Assembly: GCA_039796575.1 (NCBI GenBank)
Contig: JBDKJP010000078.1
Location: forward strand, 62,001-126,000
Reading direction: 5' to 3'
Origin: UBA668 sp039796575
GTDB lineage: Bacteria; Actinomycetota; Acidimicrobiia; Acidimicrobiales; Ilumatobacteraceae
DNA: 64,000 nt
Made by a program: the position numbers and the translations under genes. Below the pieces are notes generated by a model. That model ran no database searches, had not been told where the DNA came from, and worked only from the letters and a program-made list of their open reading frames with translations. The stretch's first letter is position 1. Each line of letters starts with the position of its first letter. Positions 51,899 to 59,894 of this stretch are shown in pieces.

Positions 51899-52810
51899 GT
51901 GAATCTCAGTGATCTCCGGTACCTCGTCGCCGTCGCCGACCACCGCCACTTCGGCCGCGCTGCCGAAGCGTGCTTCGTCAGCCAGCCCACGCTGAGCACC
52001 CAGATCAAGAAGCTGGAGAAGGAGCTCGGCGTCGAGCTGTTCGAACGCAACCCGCGCCAGGTGCTGCTCACGGCCGCGGGCGCCCGCGTGGTCGACCACG
52101 CCCGCCAGGCACTCGCCGAGGCCGACGCCATCCGCGACGTCGCACGCCAGGCCCGCGACCCGGAGGCCGGCACGCTGCGCGTCGGCGTCTTCCCCACGCT
52201 CGCCCCGTATCTGCTGCCGCACATCGTGCCGTCGCTGCACGAACGCTTCCCGCAGCTCGAGCTGCTGCTCGTCGAGGAGAAGACCGAGGTGGTGGTCCAG
52301 CAGCTCCGCGACGGCCAGCTCGACGTGGGCGTGCTCGCGCTGCCCATCGACGAACCGACGCTGCACGAGGAGCCGCTCTTCGAGGAGGACTTCGTGCTCG
52401 CGGTGCCCACGGATCATCCGCTCGCCGAGACCCGCACGACCATCGACCTCAGCGCGCTCGCCGGCGAGCAACTGCTGCTGCTCGAGGAGGGCCACTGCCT
52501 GCGCGCCCAGGCGTTGAGCGTCTGCCAGATGAACGGCGCAGGCGAACGGCGCGGCTTCCGTGCCACCAGCCTCGAGACGCTGCGCCAGATGGTGGCCGCC
52601 GGCGTGGGCACCACGCTGCTGCCCGAGCTCGCCGTGCACGAGCCGGTGCCCCACTACGACGGCGTGCGCCTCGTGCGGTTCCGTTCGCCGGCGCCGAGCC
52701 GTCACATCGCGATGTACTGGCGCACGACGAGCGCGTTCGACGGGTTCCTGCCGAAGGTGGCCGACGTGGTCCGCACCGCGGTGCGTCCGCTCCCCGTGCG
52801 CCTCGGCTGA
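51899..52810 (+). CDS. oxyR: Peroxide-sensing LysR-type regulator OxyR
   Basis: A 303-residue LysR regulator. The N-terminal wHTH is LRYLVAVADHRHFGRAAEACFVSQPTLSTQIKKLEKELG. The redox pair Cys200 and Cys209 (GHCLRAQALSVC) has the exact spacing of E. coli C199/C208, so it should sense H2O2 by disulfide formation. It is the third gene after ahpC and ahpF in the same direction, with a 25-base gap, and a matching operator lies upstream of ahpC, so the operon likely controls itself. GTG start after GGGGA. Confidence 0.94.
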   Translation: MNLSDLRYLVAVADHRHFGRAAEACFVSQPTLSTQIKKLEKELGVELFERNPRQVLLTAAGARVVDHARQALAEADAIRDVARQARDPEAGTLRVGVFPTLAPYLLPHIVPSLHERFPQLELLLVEEKTEVVVQQLRDGQLDVGVLALPIDEPTLHEEPLFEEDFVLAVPTDHPLAETRTTIDLSALAGEQLLLLEEGHCLRAQALSVCQMNGAGERRGFRATSLETLRQMVAAGVGTTLLPELAVHEPVPHYDGVRLVRFRSPAPSRHIAMYWRTTSAFDGFLPKVADVVRTAVRPLPVRLG

Positions 52811-52813
52811 CCG

Positions 52814-53635
52814 TCACCCCAGACCGGGGTGCACGACCTGCAGCATCGAGTGCACCATGTCGAGCGACGTCGCCATGAACACCGACGTGTCGTCGACGAC
52901 GAAGCGACGATCGAACAGCGCTGCGGTGAGCGGCCGACAGCCCGGCACGTACAGGTGCACGGACTCGACGCCGAGCAGGTGCGCCACCGCCGCGATGGCA
53001 TCGACCGCGTCGTCGTCGGCGGCGAGGAGGTGCTCGATGCGGGCACCGTCGTCGAGCATCCGCACCGCGGCCACCGCCACTCGCCGGCCGTCGCGCTCGA
53101 CCGCCAGCGTGCGCGATCCGGTGCGCCCGGCCCAGTAGCGGAACGACGCCGACCGGTCGGTGTGCGTGGCGACGAGCTCGTACTCGGCCGCCTGGTGCAC
53201 GCTCACGTCGAACGCCTCGCAGCCGAGCGCGGGACGCAACGCGGATCGGCGACCGTGCAGCGCCAGGAGCGGCCACCAGGCCACCATGCCGGCGCGGGTG
53301 TAGAGCGGGAGCGCCGCCGGGTCGTTGGACGCGAACGTGTACCGCGCCGAGGAACCGTCCATCACCGCGGCGAGCAGTGCCGACCCGACCCCGCGACCGT
53401 GGGCGTCGCGGTGCACGTACAGGTCGCTCAGCAGGCGGGCGTCGCCGACGTCGATGGCGCCGCCGAAGCCGAGCACGTCACCGTCGTCGACCGCGACCAC
53501 CAGGTGGCCGTCGGCGATGAGGTAGCGGCAGTAGCCGGCGTCGGCGCCGGAGTCGTCGTGGGCCGGCCCGTTCGACCGGCGCGCCGCAGCGATGCCCTCG
53601 ATGTGGGACTCGGTTGCTCGAACGACCTGCACCAC
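52814..53635 (-). CDS. Tandem GNAT-family acetyltransferase
   Basis: A 273-residue protein with two GNAT-like halves. The first has the acetyl-CoA motif V/I-x-x-x-x-R/Q-x-x-G-x-G/A as LYVHRDAHGRGVGSALLAAV (residues about 70-90). The second half (ARIEHLLAADDDAVDAIAAVAHLLGVESVHLYVP) keeps the fold but not the pyrophosphate loop, so it may be structural. The substrate is unknown. GTG start with GGAG upstream; a TACGCT box on the minus strand sits divergent to the tRNA-Gly promoter. It is convergent with oxyR, only 3 bases apart. Confidence 0.8.
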   Translation of the reverse strand: MVQVVRATESHIEGIAAARRSNGPAHDDSGADAGYCRYLIADGHLVVAVDDGDVLGFGGAIDVGDARLLSDLYVHRDAHGRGVGSALLAAVMDGSSARYTFASNDPAALPLYTRAGMVAWWPLLALHGRRSALRPALGCEAFDVSVHQAAEYELVATHTDRSASFRYWAGRTGSRTLAVERDGRRVAVAAVRMLDDGARIEHLLAADDDAVDAIAAVAHLLGVESVHLYVPGCRPLTAALFDRRFVVDDTSVFMATSLDMVHSMLQVVHPGLG

Positions 53636-53655
53636 CGCACCTCCGCGAGCGAGTC

Positions 53656-53679
53656 AGCGTAGACCTGGGTTGGTAGCCT
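53656..53679. promoter_or_regulatory. Divergent -10 boxes of GNAT gene and tRNA-Gly
   Basis: TACGCT on the minus strand (53661-53656) lies 20 bases before the GNAT start. TAGCCT on the plus strand (53674-53679) lies 12 bases before the tRNA. Confidence 0.45.
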
Positions 53680-53691
53680 CGCTCACGTTCT

Positions 53692-53838
<147 letters not shown>

Positions 53839-53850
53839 CCACCTCGGGGC

Positions 53851-53893
53851 GTGGGCACGGAATGTTGCGCTGAGCGCAACATTCGCTGCCCAC
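53851..53893. repeat. Imperfect 21-bp inverted repeat
   Basis: GAATGTTGCGCT (53860-53871) and AGCGCAACATTC (53873-53884) form a perfect 12-bp inverted repeat with one central base. A further GTGGGCA/TGCCCAC arm (53851-53857, 53887-53893) follows two mismatched positions. It ends 19 bases before the esterase -10 box and could be an operator or the tRNA terminator. Confidence 0.7.
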
Positions 53894-53912
53894 GGCGCCG
53901 CCCGCGCGTGCG

Positions 53913-53918
53913 TAGGGT
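53913..53918 (+). promoter_or_regulatory. -10 box of the lipoprotein esterase
   Basis: TAGGGT ends 6 bases before the ATG at 53925, so a leaderless message is likely. Confidence 0.5.
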
Positions 53919-53924
53919 CTCGGC

Positions 53925-54695
53925 ATGCTCCGTCGCTCCTTGCTCGTCGTCGCGCTCCTCGGGTTGGTCGCGTGCAGCGACACCGACGACGCCACGCCGA
54001 CCGCGCCGACGACCGATGCCACCGTCGTCACCGACAGCACCGCGGCCACCGGCGGCGACGTCACCCGCCACACGTTCACCACCGCCGACGGCACCGAGAT
54101 CGAGTACGTGCTGTTGGTGCCCGAAGGCCGTGTGCCGGGCGAGCCGGGCAAGGTGCTGTTCGCGTTCCCGCCCGGCGGGCAGGACATCGATCTGGCCGAA
54201 CGCATCGTCACCGATCGGTACCGTGCGGCGGCGCTCGAGCGCGGCTACGTCGTCGTGTCACCCGCGGCGCCGTCGACCGGGTTGTTCTTCACCGACGCCT
54301 CGGCGGCGCTGGTACCCGAGCTGCTCGACGCGATCGCCACCGAGTACCCGCCCGACGACGGGCGGTTCGACCTGATGGGTGTCAGCAACGGCGGGCTGTC
54401 GGCGTTCGTCGCGGCCATCGCGATGCCCGAGCGGTTCCGGTCGCTGGTGGTGTTCCCCGGCAACTCGCCCGACGGCGGCGACGACCCCGCGCTCGCGAAC
54501 CTGGACACGCTGGGCGTGGCGATGTTCGTGGGGGCGAACGACACCGGCTGGCTCGAGGACGCCCGCGCCACGAAGGCCACCCTGGAGGACCTGGGCATCA
54601 CCGTGGAGCTGACGGAAGTCTCAGGTGAGGGGCACATCATCGAGTCGCTGACCGGCGACGACCTGTTCGACGCCGTCGAGCGCGTCCGGACCTGA
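53925..54695 (+). CDS. Lipoprotein esterase (PHB-depolymerase-like alpha/beta hydrolase)
   Basis: A 256-residue lipoprotein. The signal peptide ends in a lipobox (LLGLVACS, lipidated Cys17), followed by a Thr/Asp-rich linker and an esterase domain. The nucleophile is Ser154 in GVSNGGLSA, the oxyanion region is FPPGGQDIDL, and the acid/His are probably in GANDTGWLED and SGEGHIIESL. It is likely a surface esterase acting on an unknown polymer or ester. No partner gene; the 376-base gap that follows holds only structured sequence. Confidence 0.85.
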   Translation: MLRRSLLVVALLGLVACSDTDDATPTAPTTDATVVTDSTAATGGDVTRHTFTTADGTEIEYVLLVPEGRVPGEPGKVLFAFPPGGQDIDLAERIVTDRYRAAALERGYVVVSPAAPSTGLFFTDASAALVPELLDAIATEYPPDDGRFDLMGVSNGGLSAFVAAIAMPERFRSLVVFPGNSPDGGDDPALANLDTLGVAMFVGANDTGWLEDARATKATLEDLGITVELTEVSGEGHIIESLTGDDLFDAVERVRT

Positions 54696-55071
54696 GCCCG
54701 AGCGGTCGACGCGCGGCGCGAGGCACCCCACCTCACGTGGGCTTTCGTCGCATATACGACGAAGGTCGTAGGTCGGAGGTCCCGCCTGATCGCGAATGAT
54801 GACTCATTTGTACGACGAACGTCCTCATTCGAAATGTGCGATTGACGGAGGACGCGGATTGCAGTTGCCTAGGTCTGACGGACGAACTGGGGACGGGAGA
54901 CCTCAGCCGTTCGTCACAGACGGGCATGGCGGGAACCAGAGCAGCACGCGGGTGACAGCGCACCGAGTGGTGTGTCACCACGCATCGTCCATGTGAGCGG
55001 GATTGCAGCCCCGCTCACATGGGCGGGCTCCTCCGTCGACGCGGTGCCCCCGACACGACGGGAAGGCAGCA
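54696..55071 (+). other. Gene-free 376-bp region with ordered hairpins; leader of the IPT gene
   Basis: No ORF is convincing here. A weak stem CCCAC/GTGGG (54727-54741) followed by CTTTCG may end the esterase. A near-perfect 20-bp palindrome lies at 54744-54763, and its half TACGACGAA recurs at 54811-54819. Then come GACGAAC/GTTCGTC (54881-54887, 54909-54915), GGTGACA with CACC-GAGT-GGTG nested inside TGTCACC (54951-54979), and a perfect 13-bp stem with an 8-base loop (54989-55022). GGAAGG at 55061-55066 is the ribosome site of the next gene. The last three stems could form a regulatory leader RNA. Confidence 0.55.
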
Positions 55072-58000
55072 ATGTTGAACAGGACGAACTCACGGGGAGG
55101 GCCGCGCCGACGCGGCCTCCTCGTCACGATGGCGGTGGTGACCGCCGGTCTCCCGGCCATCGCGATGGCACCGGGCACGACCTCGGCCGCCGCAGGAGCC
55201 GGCACGGTGAGCGGGGAGATCGAACGCATCTTCCTCGACGCCCCGGGCGACGTGTACGCCGGTGGGCAGATCGTCATCGGCGGACAGAACATCATCATTC
55301 CGCGCAACCTGCTGCTCGACCTGCCAGCCAACCGGCTGACGCTCCAGCAGCTGTTCACCGAGGCACCGCCGGCGTGCCAGCTCACCCACGAGACCGGCCT
55401 CGCCAAGACCGACTCGTGCAACCACACCGGCACCGGTGGCATCGCCACCATCTCGGCCAACCGCGTCGCCTCGGGTGACGTGATCGCCGGCGACGTGCTG
55501 GTGGAGAAGGGCCTCGACGCGGTCACCGGCAACGTGACCTACATCGACCACACCGACGGCTGGTTCCGCGTCAACGGCCGCGTCGGTGACCCGACGACCG
55601 GCGTCATGGTGCGCATCAACGACCCCGACTCGCGACACACCGTGCAGCAGGGTCTGGGCTGCGCGTCGGGCTCACCCAACTGCAGCCCCGACCCGCGCTT
55701 CACGCTCGACGGTGACAACTACACGAACGTGTTCACCTCCGGCTATCCGCTGTGCATCCCCAGCACCGTGCCGCGCCCGGCCAGCGCCGTGCTCCCCGGC
55801 ATCGGCGCGAACCCCGGTTCGAACGCCACCGGCAACGGCGACCGCTTCTGCCCCACCATCAACCGCTCGGGCCGCGTCGCGGTCGACTCGCGGTTGATGG
55901 CACCGATGCAGCTGGGCGACCCGATCACGGCCGAGGGCAACTTCGAGACCGTCAACGGCGTGCACTTCCTCTCGGCGCACTCCACCACCATCTCGTTCGG
56001 TCTGCAGACCTCCGGTGCCGCCGACCAGCCCGACTACATGTTCCTCGAGGAGGCGTTCATCGACGTCGCCGGCTTCCAGAACCAGCGCGCACGCGCGCTG
56101 TTCATCGGCTTCTCGACGAACCTGAACCCCGACGTGCTCGGCTGGTCCGTGCACTACGACCCCGAGGCCAACGAAGTCCACGAACTGCCGCTGGCCAGCT
56201 CCCGCGGTTGCGACAACGTGGGCGGCGGCTGCACCGGGTTCGGCACGGGCCTGTTCAAGATCAAGTACGACAGCGACTTCCTCGTCCAGCCGACCAGCCC
56301 GCGGCTCTCGCCCTGTGCGCAGATCAACGCCGATCCCCGCTTCGGCACCCCGGTGTGCCCCGGCGGCACGTCCGGCGCGAACGAGTTCGGCATCCTCAGC
56401 CCGGTGCCGCACGAAATCCAGTTCCGCACCGGCAAGAAGGTCGCCGACGCCGCGGGCACGCTCAAGTCGATCGACATCCTCGGTTCGGAGTCGACCAACG
56501 GCCAGTACCTGTTCCCGTTCGGCGCCAACCTCGGTGGCATCAACTTCCCCGAGGCGCTCGAGTTCAACCTCGACCTCGCGAACCAGCCGTTCAGCTTCGA
56601 GGGCATCCCGTGGAACCTCGACCGTCGCGTCGGCCCCGGTGGCTGCCAGGCGATCGATCCCACCACCCACGTCGCGAAGTGCGAGTCCACGCCGCAGCCG
56701 CTGATCCCGTTCCCGTTGTCGGAGCAGGACCCGCGCCTCCTGGCGGGCGGGGCCATCGTGCCCGGCGGCGCAGTGCCGACGGTGCCGTACACCGACGCGG
56801 CCTACACCAGCCTGCCGCTGTCGAGCACGGCCGACCGCATCCTCAGCTACATCCCCAACGCTGCGGCCACGCGGTTCGCCGGCGACTCGTCGGTGCTCGC
56901 GTACCCGCCGCCCACACCCGTCGCGCAGGGCATCACGCCCACGCCGTTGCCCACCCAGAGCGGGCCCGCACTGCTGGGCATCGATCCGGCGAGCGGCGAC
57001 GTCGGCACCACGGTCCACCTCGGCGGCCTCGGCCTGTCGGCGGCGACCGGCGTGCAGGTGAACGGCACCACGGCGTTGTTCAACGTCATCAACGATGCGC
57101 GCATCGACATCACCGTGCCGGCCGGCGCGACCAGCGGCCTCATCACGGTGCAGTTGCCCGGCGGTCCCCTCACGTCGCCGGTCACCTTCGCCGTGACCGT
57201 CGATCCGCTGGCCCCGACCCTCGCCTCGTTCAGCCCGCTCACGGGTGACGAGGGTTCGAGCGTCGTGCTCACGGGCACCAACTTCACGGGCTCCACCGCG
57301 GTGCTGTTCGGCACCACGCCGTCGCCCAGCTTCGCGGTGGGCGGCGCCGGCACCTCCATCACGGCCACGGTGCCCGTCGGCCTCGGTGCCGGTGCGGTGC
57401 CCATCCAGGTGGTCAACCCGCACGGCACGGTCACGGCCGTCGGCACGTTCGACGTCACCGTGCCGCCGCCCCCGCCGCCGATCGCCCCGACGGTCACCGC
57501 GCTCAGCCCCACACACGGGCTGGTCGGCACGACCGTCACGATCACCGGCACCGGGTTCGGTGACGCCACGGCCGTGTCGTTCGGCGGCATCGCCCAGCCG
57601 ACCTTCACCATCGTGAACGCCACCACCATCACCGCCGCAGTGCCGACCGGCGCCCCGACCGGCGAAGTGGTGGTCACCAACCCGAACGGTGCCAGCACGG
57701 GCGGGCCGACGTTCACCGTCGACCTGCCGGTGCAGCCGGTGGCCGCCGTGACCTCGGCGCTCATCAACGCCACGCAGGGCGGTTCGGTGCAGTTGAACGG
57801 CACGCCGTCGACGAATGCGCTCACGTTCTCGTGGGCACAGATCGGCACGCCCGCCGTCACCCTGCTCGGGGCGAACACGGCGACGCCCACGTTCACCATG
57901 CCGTCGCAGTTCGTGAACCTCACGTTCCGTCTGACCGTGACGAACGGTCCGCTGTCCTCGACCAAGGACGTGGTGGTGAAGGCCATTCCGGGCATCGTCA

Positions 58001-58263
58001 CCGTCGCGGCCGGCACGCAGTACCGCACCTCGAAGGCGGAATGGCGGGCCTCGGGCACGGCGAGCTTCCCGGGCGCGAACACCGTCACGGTGCGCACGGG
58101 CAGCGTCATCGGCAGCGGCACCATCATCGGGACCGCCGCCGTCGACGCCACCGGTGCGTGGACGTTGAACGTGCGCGGCTCGAGCGCACCGCAGAGCACC
58201 TCCATCAACGTGGTGGCCAGCCGTGGCGGTTCCGCCGTGGCCGGGGTCACCATCCGGACGTGA
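55072..58263 (+). CDS. Large secreted protein with IPT/TIG repeats
   Basis: A 1063-residue exported protein. A signal peptide (RRRGLLVTMAVVTAGLPAIAM) is followed by an unnamed domain of about 570 residues containing many conserved Cys pairs (for example GCASGSPNCSPD and CDNVGGGCTGFG). Then come three IPT/TIG-like beta-sandwich repeats, each beginning like LLGIDPASGDVGTTVHLGG, LASFSPLTGDEGSSVVLTG and VTALSPTHGLVGTTVTITG. A PPPPPP linker separates repeats 2 and 3, and an Ig-like C-terminal region ends in VTIRT. The protein may be a surface or matrix protein. Its TGA overlaps the lipoprotein ATG, so the two work together. Confidence 0.82.
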   Translation: MLNRTNSRGGPRRRGLLVTMAVVTAGLPAIAMAPGTTSAAAGAGTVSGEIERIFLDAPGDVYAGGQIVIGGQNIIIPRNLLLDLPANRLTLQQLFTEAPPACQLTHETGLAKTDSCNHTGTGGIATISANRVASGDVIAGDVLVEKGLDAVTGNVTYIDHTDGWFRVNGRVGDPTTGVMVRINDPDSRHTVQQGLGCASGSPNCSPDPRFTLDGDNYTNVFTSGYPLCIPSTVPRPASAVLPGIGANPGSNATGNGDRFCPTINRSGRVAVDSRLMAPMQLGDPITAEGNFETVNGVHFLSAHSTTISFGLQTSGAADQPDYMFLEEAFIDVAGFQNQRARALFIGFSTNLNPDVLGWSVHYDPEANEVHELPLASSRGCDNVGGGCTGFGTGLFKIKYDSDFLVQPTSPRLSPCAQINADPRFGTPVCPGGTSGANEFGILSPVPHEIQFRTGKKVADAAGTLKSIDILGSESTNGQYLFPFGANLGGINFPEALEFNLDLANQPFSFEGIPWNLDRRVGPGGCQAIDPTTHVAKCESTPQPLIPFPLSEQDPRLLAGGAIVPGGAVPTVPYTDAAYTSLPLSSTADRILSYIPNAAATRFAGDSSVLAYPPPTPVAQGITPTPLPTQSGPALLGIDPASGDVGTTVHLGGLGLSAATGVQVNGTTALFNVINDARIDITVPAGATSGLITVQLPGGPLTSPVTFAVTVDPLAPTLASFSPLTGDEGSSVVLTGTNFTGSTAVLFGTTPSPSFAVGGAGTSITATVPVGLGAGAVPIQVVNPHGTVTAVGTFDVTVPPPPPPIAPTVTALSPTHGLVGTTVTITGTGFGDATAVSFGGIAQPTFTIVNATTITAAVPTGAPTGEVVVTNPNGASTGGPTFTVDLPVQPVAAVTSALINATQGGSVQLNGTPSTNALTFSWAQIGTPAVTLLGANTATPTFTMPSQFVNLTFRLTVTNGPLSSTKDVVVKAIPGIVTVAAGTQYRTSKAEWRASGTASFPGANTVTVRTGSVIGSGTIIGTAAVDATGAWTLNVRGSSAPQSTSINVVASRGGSAVAGVTIRT

Positions 58264-58679
58264 TGCGGCCCCGACCGCATTGCACGCAGTGGGCCGCGGC
58301 GGCACTCGCCGTCGCGGCCCTCGCGGGCTGCAGCGGTGACGACAACGACGGCGGTGCGGCGACGCGCACGCTCGACGGGACGTTCACGATCAGGTTCGCC
58401 GGCGGCAACGACGCACCGTGTGCGCCGGCCGACGATCACCCCGACCTCGTGGACGGCGCACCGGTGGTGGTCACCGACGGTGCCGGCAACGTGGTCGCTC
58501 AGGGGACGCTGGGCGACGGCACGGCGAAGTTCGACGCCTGCGTGCGCTCGTTCGAGGTGGTGGGCGTCCCCGACGTGGCGGGGTTCCGCGTCTCGGTGGG
58601 CTCGTATGGTCCCATCGACGTCACCGCGGACGCGCTCGAGGCGGCAGGTGGCGCGCTCGACCTTCGTCTCGGCCTCTGA
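58263..58679 (+). CDS. Small lipoprotein
   Basis: A 138-residue protein with a lipobox LAVAALAGCS (lipidated Cys23) and an Asp/Gly linker, then a small beta domain (TLDGTFTIRFAGGNDAPCAPADDHPDL) with two more cysteines that could form a disulfide. No family is recognised. Its ATG overlaps the IPT protein stop (TGATG), implying a membrane-anchored partner of that secreted protein. It ends 6 bases before the convergent SRPBCC gene. Confidence 0.75.
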   Translation: MRPRPHCTQWAAAALAVAALAGCSGDDNDGGAATRTLDGTFTIRFAGGNDAPCAPADDHPDLVDGAPVVVTDGAGNVVAQGTLGDGTAKFDACVRSFEVVGVPDVAGFRVSVGSYGPIDVTADALEAAGGALDLRLGL

Positions 58680-58685
58680 ACGCGA

Positions 58686-59123
58686 TCACACCTGGGCGGT
58701 GACCGCCCAGCGCTCGAAGGCGGCGGCCTCGTCGTCGATCGCGCGTTGCATGCGACCTCGCACCAGCCGCCCGAGCACCGAGATCAGCGGTCCGTCGGCG
58801 CGGATGCCCAGGGTCATCCGCGTCGACGAGCCGACGGCCTCCACGAGGTGCGAGCCGGCGTAGCGGACACCCTTGGCCGACCCCTGCCACATGTAGGTGC
58901 GTCGCGCCGGCTCGACGGCGAGCTCGGTCACCGTCCAGGTGACCGTGCCGAGCGCCGGCTGGGTGATCTCGGCGGCGCTGCCGACGGCGAACGGTGCGTC
59001 GGGGTCGAGGCGGCGGACCGACGAGAAGTTCGGGAGGTGCTGCGGCCAGGACGCGTGGTCGAGCTGCAGCGACCACAGCCGGTCGATGGGCACGTCGATG
59101 ATGCGGGTGGTGGTGAGGTGCAC
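58686..59123 (-). CDS. SRPBCC-superfamily (START-like) protein
   Basis: A 145-residue protein with the polyketide cyclase/START-like fold: ITxxIDVPIDRLWSLQLDHASWPQHLPNFSSV at the N-terminus and a C-terminal helix (MQRAIDDEAAAFERWAV). It probably binds or modifies a hydrophobic molecule. GTG start. It diverges from a TetR regulator across 71 bases that hold a perfect operator-like inverted repeat, so it is the likely target of that repressor. Confidence 0.85.
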   Translation of the reverse strand: MHLTTTRIIDVPIDRLWSLQLDHASWPQHLPNFSSVRRLDPDAPFAVGSAAEITQPALGTVTWTVTELAVEPARRTYMWQGSAKGVRYAGSHLVEAVGSSTRMTLGIRADGPLISVLGRLVRGRMQRAIDDEAAAFERWAVTAQV

Positions 59124-59144
59124 GGCGACTCTCCTCGGAGAAAT

Positions 59145-59179
59145 GTACCAACTGGTACGTTCAACGTACCAGTTGGTAC
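59145..59179. promoter_or_regulatory. TetR operator (perfect 17-bp inverted repeat)
   Basis: GTACCAACTGGTACGTT and AACGTACCAGTTGGTAC flank one central base, forming a perfect 17-bp inverted repeat. Each arm holds a nested GTACCA-(AC/GT)-TGGTAC palindrome, enough for two repressor dimers. It abuts the tetR -10 box at 59182 and would cover its -35 region and the divergent promoter. Confidence 0.85.
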
Positions 59180-59181
59180 GT

Positions 59182-59187
59182 TACGCT
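59182..59187 (+). promoter_or_regulatory. -10 box of tetR
   Basis: TACGCT, 7 bases before the ATG at 59195, directly after the inverted repeat. Confidence 0.55.
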
Positions 59188-59194
59188 GCAACCG

Positions 59195-59749
59195 ATGACC
59201 GACACCCGGACCACCCTGCTCCAGGCCGCCGTCGACACCGTGGTGCAGCGCGGCCTCGCCGACCTGAGCCTGCGGCAGCTCGCCGAGGAGATCGGCACCA
59301 GCCACCGCATGCTCATCTACCACTTCGGCTCGAAGGAAGGCCTGGTCACCGAGGTCGTGAAGGCACTCGACCAACGGCTCTTCGCGGCGGCCTGGCCCGC
59401 GGCGCAGGAGCACGTCGACGAACCGGCCGAGGCCTCCCGCGCGGTATGGCGCGAGGTCAGCAGCCCCGCCCGACGCGACGAGCAGGTGCTGATGCAGGAG
59501 ATGTACGCCGCCGCGATGCGCGGCCGACCGGGTACCGAGGAGCTCGTCGAACGGCTGCATGACTGGGCCGCCGCCAGCGCCTCGCAGGCCGGCTGGCTGG
59601 GCGACGACGCCGGTCGCCAGTCACGCCTGCTCGCCGCCGTGGTGCGCGGCCTGCTCATCGACGTCCTGATGACCGGCGACCACGCCGGCGTCGACGACGC
59701 GTTCGAACGGTTCCTCGAGCTCGCCGAGCTCGACCCGCGCATGCCCTGA
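59195..59749 (+). CDS. TetR-family transcriptional regulator
   Basis: A 184-residue repressor. The helix-turn-helix LSLRQLAEEIGTSHRMLIYHFGSKEGLVTEV (about residues 28-58) is followed by an all-helical ligand domain. It likely represses itself and the divergent SRPBCC gene through the inverted repeat between them. The ligand is unknown. It ends 145 bases before the glycosyltransferase start. Confidence 0.92.
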   Translation: MTDTRTTLLQAAVDTVVQRGLADLSLRQLAEEIGTSHRMLIYHFGSKEGLVTEVVKALDQRLFAAAWPAAQEHVDEPAEASRAVWREVSSPARRDEQVLMQEMYAAAMRGRPGTEELVERLHDWAAASASQAGWLGDDAGRQSRLLAAVVRGLLIDVLMTGDHAGVDDAFERFLELAELDPRMP

Positions 59750-59814
59750 CCAGGACACCTCGCCTGCCCCCACGCCGAACGGAGCGTGAACGTTTGGTGA
59801 CGCAGGGTGTACAT

Positions 59815-59828
59815 CGGTACTAGTACCG
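59815..59828. promoter_or_regulatory. 14-bp palindrome in the glycosyltransferase upstream region
   Basis: CGGTACTAGTACCG is a perfect palindrome 66 bases before the glycosyltransferase start. A TTGGTG (59794) lies about 20 bases upstream. The rest of 59750-59894 shows no gene. Confidence 0.45.
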
Positions 59829-59894
59829 GTCGGTCCATGGCCCACCCCGAACGGCCACTGTTGCTTGCCCCCGCAAACGACGACGCTGGTCGAC

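Noticed and set aside
54840..55022. ydaO/c-di-AMP or GEMM riboswitch in the IPT leader
   Set aside because: Stem order and conserved loop sequences of these classes are not found; only generic hairpins are supported.
59837..59894. Alternative ATG start for the glycosyltransferase at 59837
   Set aside because: It is in a different frame from the GT28 motifs; the frame gives an Arg-rich shadow product.
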